A DNA stretch of 27,715 nucleotides from JALOAP01 sp964632355 (GTDB taxonomy: Bacteria > Chloroflexota > Dehalococcoidia > Tepidiformales > Tepidiformaceae): the NCBI GenBank assembly GCA_964632355.1, contig CAZWBW010000030.1, positions 1 to 27,715 of the forward strand, written 5' to 3'. The stretch's first letter is position 1, and each line of letters begins with the position of its first letter. Below are positions 22,895-27,715 of the stretch, one piece after another. The translations under genes and the position numbers were made by a program. The notes below the pieces were generated by a model that was given only the letters and a program-made list of their open reading frames with translations, searched no databases and was not told where the DNA came from.

Positions 22895-23500
22895 TCACGA
22901 ATCCGGCCGGGCGCGGGCTCCTTCGAGGAACAAGTTCAACACGCTGTCGACCATCGCGTCGGCGGTGATCTGCTCGCGCCACGGACCGAATCGCCAGACG
23001 ACGGTGGCGCCAAGGAGCAGGCTGGCGGGGAGGGCGGGCTCGAGGTCCTTGCGAAGCACACCGGCGTCGACGCCGCGCTGGAGAATGGCACGGAGGGTCC
23101 GCTCCGCGGCCGTCTTGCTGCCGCGTTCGATGATCGTTTCCTGGAGCATTCCGCCGAACCCGGGCTCCAGCAGCCAGCCGTCGCGTTCGAGGGCAGTCAG
23201 CAGCACCGTGAGATACCGGCGGAGGGCTTCGATGGGGGGTTCGATCGCCTCGGTCTCTTCGAGGGCGGCGTCGAGATCGGCGGCGGCATCGTTGATGACC
23301 GCGTGGAGCAGGTCGTCTTTGTTGCTGAAGTGGCGGTAGACGGTGCCGACACCGACGCCGGCGCGTTCGGCGATGTCTTTGACTTCGGCGGCAGGCCCAA
23401 GTTCCGCGAATGCGTCGCGGGCGGCAGCGATGAGGCGCTGGCGATTAGCGATGGCGTCGGAGCGCCTGGGCTGGTGGATGGCGATGGGTTCCTGGCCCAT
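22895..23500 (-). CDS. TetR-family transcriptional regulator
   Basis: A 201-residue repressor-type protein. Residues 17-63 form the TetR DNA-binding domain, with helix-turn-helix VKDIAERAGVGVGTVYRHFSNKDDLL at about 40-65 (given in two parts: VKDIAERAGVG and VGTVYRHFSNK). The C-terminal all-helical part is the ligand and dimer domain. ATG 23500 is preceded by AAGGGG about 6 nt upstream. It is divergent from the RND transporter gene with 98 bp between the starts. That spacer contains an 18-bp near-palindrome, the layout expected for a local repressor controlling efflux and its own gene. It reads into mutM on the same strand. Confidence 0.9.
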   Translation of the reverse strand: MGQEPIAIHQPRRSDAIANRQRLIAAARDAFAELGPAAEVKDIAERAGVGVGTVYRHFSNKDDLLHAVINDAAADLDAALEETEAIEPPIEALRRYLTVLLTALERDGWLLEPGFGGMLQETIIERGSKTAAERTLRAILQRGVDAGVLRKDLEPALPASLLLGATVVWRFGPWREQITADAMVDSVLNLFLEGARARPDS

Positions 23501-23541
23501 GGGTTCCCCTTAACGCGGCATTCACGCAGGTGGGCTTGCGA

Positions 23542-23559
23542 GAAGCGGAATTCCGATTC
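23542..23559. promoter_or_regulatory. Candidate TetR operator
   Basis: GAAGCGGAATTCCGATTC is an 18-bp inverted repeat with one mismatched pair and a perfect 10-bp core, CGGAATTCCG (23546-23555). It lies between the divergent tetR and RND starts. On the - strand TAAGAT (23560-23565) could be the tetR -10, which would put the tetR start point inside the palindrome. Confidence 0.5.
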
Positions 23560-23598
23560 ATCTTAGCAGTAGTCCATTTAGCGAAGGTAACCCGCTAC

Positions 23599-26500
23599 AT
23601 GTCTCGCCTGATTTCCTGGATTACGGAGTATAGCTACCGGAAAGCGTGGCTCGTCATGGTGGCCGTCGTGATGGTCGTGGCGTTCGGTGGCTACACCGTG
23701 ACGAAGGTCCGCCAGGAACTGATCCCCGACATCGAACTCCCGATCCTCACCGTCGTGGTGCAGGTGCCCGATACGCAGGCGACCGACCTCACGCAGTCGG
23801 TCACGATGCCGCTGGAGAGCCAGCTCGGCCAACTCGATGGCGTGGAGCGGCTCAATTCGACGACAGTCGCCGGCCTGGCCGTGGTGACGGTGGAGTACGA
23901 CTTCGGCGCCAACCTCGACAGCGCCGAGGATGACGTCCGGCGGGCCCTCGACCAGACGCCGCTCCCGCCGACCGCCCAGACAACAGTGCTCAAGTTCGAC
24001 CCGACGCTTCTGCCGATCGTCGAGTTCAGCCTGCAGGGCGAACTCAGCCAGTCGGAGCTGCTGGAACTCGCACAGGCGGAGGTGCTGCCGTTCATCCAGT
24101 CGCTCGAGGGTGTGGCGTCGGTCGAGGTCGTGGGTGGCGCCACGCGTGAAGTGGTCGTCGCACTCGACGCTGCGGCGCTGGTCGAGCGGGGAGTGACCTA
24201 CGAGCAGGTGACGGCTGCGCTCCAGGCGAACAACGTGCTGGTCCCCTCGGGTGCGCTCCAGTCGGAGGACCTGATTCAGCCGATCGAAACGGTTGCTGTG
24301 CTGCGGAACCTGGACGACATCCGCGCCATCACGGTGCAGGGCGCGAACGGCGAGGCGGTGCGGCTTGGCGACATCGCGTCGGTCGAAGAGGTGCAGGCGG
24401 CCTCGACCGGTGTGTCCCGAACGAACGGCCAGCCAGCGGTTGGCATCCGTGTAACCAAGGAGAAGACCGCGAACACGGTCGAGACATCGCACCGGGTGCT
24501 CGATCGGCTGGACGAGATCGAGGAGCGGCTGCCCGAGGGTGCTGCGTTCACGGTCGCGTTCGACCAGGCCGAGTTCATCGAAGAGTCGATTAGCGGCGTC
24601 GTCGAGGAGGGGATTATCGGCGGCGTGCTGGCGATCATCATCGTCTTCATCTTCCTGTCGAACTGGCGCACGACGCTGGTGACGGCGGTCTCGATTCCGC
24701 TATCGATCCTGGTGGCCGTGATTCTGCTCGACCAGATGGGGCACTCGCTCAACATCATGACGCTGGGCGGGCTGACCATCGCGATCGGCCGCGTGATCGA
24801 CGACTCGATCGTGGTTCTCGAAAACGTGTACCGGCACATGGCCGAGGGCCAGCCGAGCTTCGCGGCTATCGTGAACGGCGCGCGGGAAGTGACCATCGCG
24901 ATCGTGGGCGCCACTGCGACGACGTGTGCGGTGTTCCTCCCGCTCGGACTGGTGGGCGGGCTCATCGGCCAGCTCTTCCTGTCGTTCTCGCTGGCGGTGG
25001 CATTCGCGCTGATTGCGTCGCTGGTGGTGGCGGTGACGGTCATCCCCGCGCTGGCGAAGCTCACTATCGCCGGGAGGGTGAAGGCGCACCCCGAGAAGAA
25101 AGCGACGGACACGCGGCTTGCCCGGGCCTACGCGCCCATCCTCCGTTGGTCGCTGAAGAACCGCTGGAAGACGCTAGGGATCGCGGGTGCGGCGTTCGTC
25201 GCGAGCCTCGCGCTCCTGCCGCTCCTGCCTGTCGTGTTCCTGCCGCCCGCGGGCGAAAACATGGTCACGGTCACCGTGAACGCGCGGCCCGGCCAGACAC
25301 AGGAGGCGGTGCTCGAGCAGGCGATCGCGGTCGAGGAACTGCTGCAGGACTACGACCTGGTGTCGATGCAGACAGTCATCACCGGCGCGAGTTCGGACAT
25401 TGGCGCCATCGGCAACATCCTGATGGGCCAGGGCGCGAACAGCGCGACGATCCGGGCGGAGTTCGGTTCGGGGGACCGGCAGGACATCGCGAACGAGCTG
25501 CGCGAGCGCATCGCGGCCGAACTGCCGGGCAGCGAGAACATCTCCGTCACGGCGAGCGGCGGCGGTTTCGACATGGGCTCGGGCATTGCGTTCACGGTGA
25601 GCGCCGAGAACGAGCAGGTGGCCCAGCACATTCCCCAGGTGGCGCAACAGGTCGCGGAGGCGGTTGCCTCGGTGAAGCACACCGCGAACGTGAGCTCCGA
25701 CGTTGGCGCCACCATCCCGACGCTGCAGGTGGTTGTCGACCCGGCACGGGCCGCTGCCGCAGGCGTTTCGCCGACGCAGGTCGCCGAACGCCTCGGGAGC
25801 CTGGCTTCGAACGCGACGGTTACGACTGTGGACTTCGGCCGCGGGCCTCAGCGGCTCCGCGTGGTCGTCGGCGGTGTCAGCCTGACCGATCGCGAATCGC
25901 TGGCGGCATTCGAGGTGGCGCCCGGCGTGGCCATCCGCGACGTGGCCGACATCGTCGAGGTGGACCGGCAGGTTAGCATCACGCGTGTCGACGGGCGCCC
26001 GGCGGCGACCATCACCGCGGACATTACCGACATCGACAGCGCGGCCGTTTCCGCCGACGCACTGGCCGCCGTGAACAAGATCGAGCTGCCAGAGGGAATC
26101 GAGGTCGAGCAGGGCGGTATCGCGGCCGACATCGAGGAAGGCTTCTCGAGCCTGTTCTTCGCGATCATCGCGTCGGTGGTGCTGGTCTACGTCATCATGG
26201 TGATGCTGTTCCAGAGCTGGCTGGATCCATTCGTCATCCTGTTCAGCCTGCCGCTGGCCATCATCGGCGCGATTGTGGCGCTGGTGATCACGGGTTCGCC
26301 GCTCAGCGTGAGCGCGCTCATCGGCGTGCTGATGCTGGTGGGCATCGTGGTGACGAACGCCATCGTGATGCTCGAATTCGTCATCATGCTTCGCGACGAG
26401 CGCGGCTACTCCACGTACGAGGCGCTGATGGAGGGCGCGCAGACGCGGCTTCGCCCCATCCTGATGACGGCGATCGCGGCGATGCTGGCGCTGATCCCGC

Positions 26501-26703
26501 TGTCGCTCGGTCTCACCGAAGGTGCGCTCATCGCGGCCGACCTCGGGCGTGTCGTTATCGGCGGGCTGTTCTCGTCGACGCTGCTGACGCTGGTGGTTGT
26601 CCCGGTGGTGTACAGCCTGGTGGACGACCTGAAGCACAAGCTGGCCCGGTCGCCGCAGGCAGAACGTGCCGCGATCGCCCGCCAGGAACCGGCACAGGGC
26701 TAA
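23599..26703 (+). CDS. RND-family efflux transporter (SwrC/AcrB-like)
   Basis: Proton-driven exporter of the RND superfamily, 1034 residues in two similar halves, each with one TM, a large external loop and five or more TMs. The proton-relay aspartates D401-D402 are present in IAIGRVIDDSIVVLEN. In TM10 the motif is GIVVTNAIVMLE with T919-N920, as in monoderm SwrC-like pumps; the lysine of AcrB is absent. No membrane-fusion or outer-membrane partner is encoded nearby. ATG 23599 (MSRLISW) starts directly before TM1. A GTG at 23530 would add 23 residues overlapping the likely operator, so I reject it. GAAGG lies about 11 nt upstream. Substrate unknown; drugs, lipids or peptides are possible. Confidence 0.92.
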   Translation: MSRLISWITEYSYRKAWLVMVAVVMVVAFGGYTVTKVRQELIPDIELPILTVVVQVPDTQATDLTQSVTMPLESQLGQLDGVERLNSTTVAGLAVVTVEYDFGANLDSAEDDVRRALDQTPLPPTAQTTVLKFDPTLLPIVEFSLQGELSQSELLELAQAEVLPFIQSLEGVASVEVVGGATREVVVALDAAALVERGVTYEQVTAALQANNVLVPSGALQSEDLIQPIETVAVLRNLDDIRAITVQGANGEAVRLGDIASVEEVQAASTGVSRTNGQPAVGIRVTKEKTANTVETSHRVLDRLDEIEERLPEGAAFTVAFDQAEFIEESISGVVEEGIIGGVLAIIIVFIFLSNWRTTLVTAVSIPLSILVAVILLDQMGHSLNIMTLGGLTIAIGRVIDDSIVVLENVYRHMAEGQPSFAAIVNGAREVTIAIVGATATTCAVFLPLGLVGGLIGQLFLSFSLAVAFALIASLVVAVTVIPALAKLTIAGRVKAHPEKKATDTRLARAYAPILRWSLKNRWKTLGIAGAAFVASLALLPLLPVVFLPPAGENMVTVTVNARPGQTQEAVLEQAIAVEELLQDYDLVSMQTVITGASSDIGAIGNILMGQGANSATIRAEFGSGDRQDIANELRERIAAELPGSENISVTASGGGFDMGSGIAFTVSAENEQVAQHIPQVAQQVAEAVASVKHTANVSSDVGATIPTLQVVVDPARAAAAGVSPTQVAERLGSLASNATVTTVDFGRGPQRLRVVVGGVSLTDRESLAAFEVAPGVAIRDVADIVEVDRQVSITRVDGRPAATITADITDIDSAAVSADALAAVNKIELPEGIEVEQGGIAADIEEGFSSLFFAIIASVVLVYVIMVMLFQSWLDPFVILFSLPLAIIGAIVALVITGSPLSVSALIGVLMLVGIVVTNAIVMLEFVIMLRDERGYSTYEALMEGAQTRLRPILMTAIAAMLALIPLSLGLTEGALIAADLGRVVIGGLFSSTLLTLVVVPVVYSLVDDLKHKLARSPQAERAAIARQEPAQG

Positions 26704-26714
26704 GGGAGGTCGGA

Positions 26715-27506
26715 ATGGCTGACACGGCATTTCGCGCGAAGCAACTCGTGGCAGTGCTGAGCCACCCGGAGGAGATCGCGACGGTCTATCCCTGGTCGAT
26801 CTCGCTGGCCCGGCAGTGGGACCTCCCGCTCACGCTCCTCCACGTCATCGACCCGGTGAGTTCGCGCGAACTCACAGAGAACGCGGAGGTGATGGCGAGC
26901 GACATGCTGGCTTTGCTGGCGGAGGCCCCCGCCGCGGAAGGCGTCGATGTGACCACGGCGGTGGAGTCCGGCATGCCGCAGGCGGAGATACCGGCCTTCG
27001 CTACCCGGGCACGCGGCTCGGTGTTCGTGATGGCGGGCGGGGACCACGGCACGTTCGCGCGAACGCTCCTGCGCCGCGGCAGCGAGAACGTGATCCATCA
27101 CCTCGATGCACCGCTGGTGTTCCTGCCGCCGAAGGCCGGACCGGCGCGACCGATCGAGCGCGCGATCGCGGGCGTCGACGGTTCGGGGATTGCGGCACAC
27201 GCGCTCGAAGTAGCGCGGAACTTGCTGGGGGCCACCCCCATCGTGCAGGTACAGGTGCTGGAGCCGGGTTCTGTGCAGGCGGACGAGTACCGGTCGATGG
27301 CGCCGACGTTCACGGGCGAGCTCGTGCGGATGCGGGGCCGCGCGAACGTGGCGCTGCTGGCAGCGGCGCGAGCCCGAGACGCCCAGCTCATTGCCGTGGG
27401 GCGCCGCGGTCACACCGGGCTGTTCGGGCAGCACCTCGGCGGGACCGCGGAGTGGCTCAGCCGGAACGCCGACCGTCCGGTGCTCATCGTGCCGCCGCGG
27501 AAATAG
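26715..27506 (+). CDS. Tandem universal stress protein
   Basis: A cytoplasmic 263-residue protein made of two UspA-like halves, about 8-138 and 146-262. The second half has the nucleotide-loop-like GRRGHTGLFGQHLGGT followed by VLIVPP. The classical G-x2-G-x9-G-(S/T) is shifted by one, with glycine at the Ser/Thr position. The first half has a weaker version around GGDHGTFARTLLRRGS. It may bind ATP in one half only. ATG 26715 follows the RND stop by 11 nt and has GGGAGG 5 nt upstream, so it is probably co-transcribed with the pump. A strong terminator follows. Confidence 0.87.
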   Translation: MADTAFRAKQLVAVLSHPEEIATVYPWSISLARQWDLPLTLLHVIDPVSSRELTENAEVMASDMLALLAEAPAAEGVDVTTAVESGMPQAEIPAFATRARGSVFVMAGGDHGTFARTLLRRGSENVIHHLDAPLVFLPPKAGPARPIERAIAGVDGSGIAAHALEVARNLLGATPIVQVQVLEPGSVQADEYRSMAPTFTGELVRMRGRANVALLAAARARDAQLIAVGRRGHTGLFGQHLGGTAEWLSRNADRPVLIVPPRK

Positions 27507-27526
27507 CGGAAGACATCACCCCCGCG

Positions 27527-27563
27527 ACGGGGCGAGCCACACCGGTTCGCCCCGTTTTCTTTC
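27527..27563 (+). terminator. Rho-independent terminator after the universal stress gene
   Basis: ACGGGGCGA (27527-27535) and TCGCCCCGT (27547-27555) form a perfect 9-bp stem with an 11-nt loop, followed by TTTCTTTC. This is the clearest intrinsic terminator in the window. Confidence 0.85.
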
Positions 27564-27587
27564 GGGATCCGCCCGGGACCGTGCTTC

Positions 27588-27615
27588 TTGACTATTGGAC
27601 TCGACATTGTATTGT
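27588..27615 (+). promoter_or_regulatory. Sigma-70-like promoter at the right edge
   Basis: TTGACT (27588-27593), a 16-nt spacer, then TATTGT (27610-27615). The start point would be near 27622, with a leader of about 40 nt carrying TGGAGG. Confidence 0.65.
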
Positions 27616-27638
27616 TCGAACGACCACACTTTTCGAAC
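27615..27638 (+). promoter_or_regulatory. TTCGAAC direct repeat over the start point
   Basis: TTCGAAC occurs at 27615-27621 and 27632-27638, a 17-bp period. The first copy is part of the 8-bp palindrome GTTCGAAC. It covers the end of the -10 and the predicted start point, where a repressor would act. Confidence 0.45.
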
Positions 27639-27660
27639 AGCACCTTAATGGAGGCGTGGG

Positions 27661-27715
27661 GTGACCCTTTTCCTCATCGAGTACGACACGACGCGGCCCG
27701 AGGCGGCGGATGCGC
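27661..27715 (+). CDS. Start of an unidentified gene, cut by the window edge
   Basis: GTG 27661 begins an open frame (MTLFLIEYDTTRPEAADA) that runs off the window. GGAGG at 27650-27654 is 6 nt upstream, and a promoter with a repeat-type operator precedes it, so the start is well supported. Eighteen residues are too few to name the product. An ATG at 27648 in another frame lies on the ribosome site and is unlikely. Confidence 0.6.
   Translation, partial: MTLFLIEYDTTRPEAADA

Noticed and set aside
23530..23598. Upstream GTG start for the RND gene
   Set aside because: It would add a 23-residue non-membrane extension across the palindromic operator; MSRLISW directly before TM1 fits the family.
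25174..26730. 518-codon open frame on the - strand
   Set aside because: Antisense of the RND gene; composition (His/Arg/Asp-rich, no motifs) is the mirror of GC-rich codon use.
27614..27638. SOS/LexA box
   Set aside because: LexA sites in Gram-positives need inverted GAAC-N4-GTTC; here the CGAAC elements are direct repeats with 10-bp spacing.

Overview
The window is about 27.7 kb of GC-rich, densely packed bacterial chromosome. It has short intergenic gaps, many overlapping start and stop codons, and frequent GTG or TTG starts. There is one 100-N scaffold gap (3609-3708), so this is a draft or metagenome-style assembly. I see no rRNA, tRNA, CRISPR array, transposase, integrase or phage gene. 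The gene set (CsaB-type pyruvyl transferase, ResA/ResB cytochrome c maturation, a lone SwrC-like RND pump, IVD-type acyl-CoA dehydrogenase, small two-copy gene clusters) and the mix of Shine-Dalgarno-led and apparently leaderless genes would fit a Chloroflexota-type bacterium. That assignment is inference and not proven by any marker gene here.

Layout. (1) 131-6049, + strand: envelope polysaccharide block with a membrane-anchored GT2 glycosyltransferase, CsaB-like pyruvyl transferase, a UPF0104/LPG-synthase-type flippase-like membrane protein, the gap, and a large GT-C-like membrane protein. (2) 6126-9003, - strand: a YfcE-like phosphodiesterase translationally coupled to pyruvate kinase, then a PAP2-family membrane phosphatase. 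(3) 9140-12316, + strand: a frameshifted HAD-IIB phosphatase, then ResA-like thioredoxin and ResB. (4) 12407-15446, + strand: acyl-CoA dehydrogenase, a repeat-rich spacer, lipoyl synthase and a degenerate histidine-kinase-like protein, which meets a convergent AlkA-type DNA glycosylase. (5) 16324-19447, + strand: Yip1-family membrane protein, GTP cyclohydrolase I, alpha/beta hydrolase, ROK sugar kinase. (6) 19444-23500, - strand: TetR regulator, Fpg/MutM, an APH-like protein with an altered catalytic loop, an unknown protein, and a NylC/DmpA-like P1 peptidase. (7) 23599-27715, + strand: RND transporter, tandem universal stress protein, terminator, and a well-formed promoter driving a gene cut by the window edge.

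The most striking signal is regulatory rather than a new enzyme system. Eight genes that lack a Shine-Dalgarno sequence have a TANNNT hexamer exactly 6 or 7 nt before the start codon, which predicts leaderless transcripts. Most of the other genes have AGGAGG-like sites or are coupled to an upstream stop. In two places the TAG stop of the upstream gene is itself the first half of the -10 hexamer. Other notable points are a heptanucleotide repeat cluster with two diverged copies of a longer unit before lipA, two convergent gene pairs whose stop codons share one CTAG, and several enzymes with informative active-site substitutions.

The genes are mainly housekeeping and envelope functions. I do not see a defence island, secondary-metabolite cluster or other obviously new multi-gene system.
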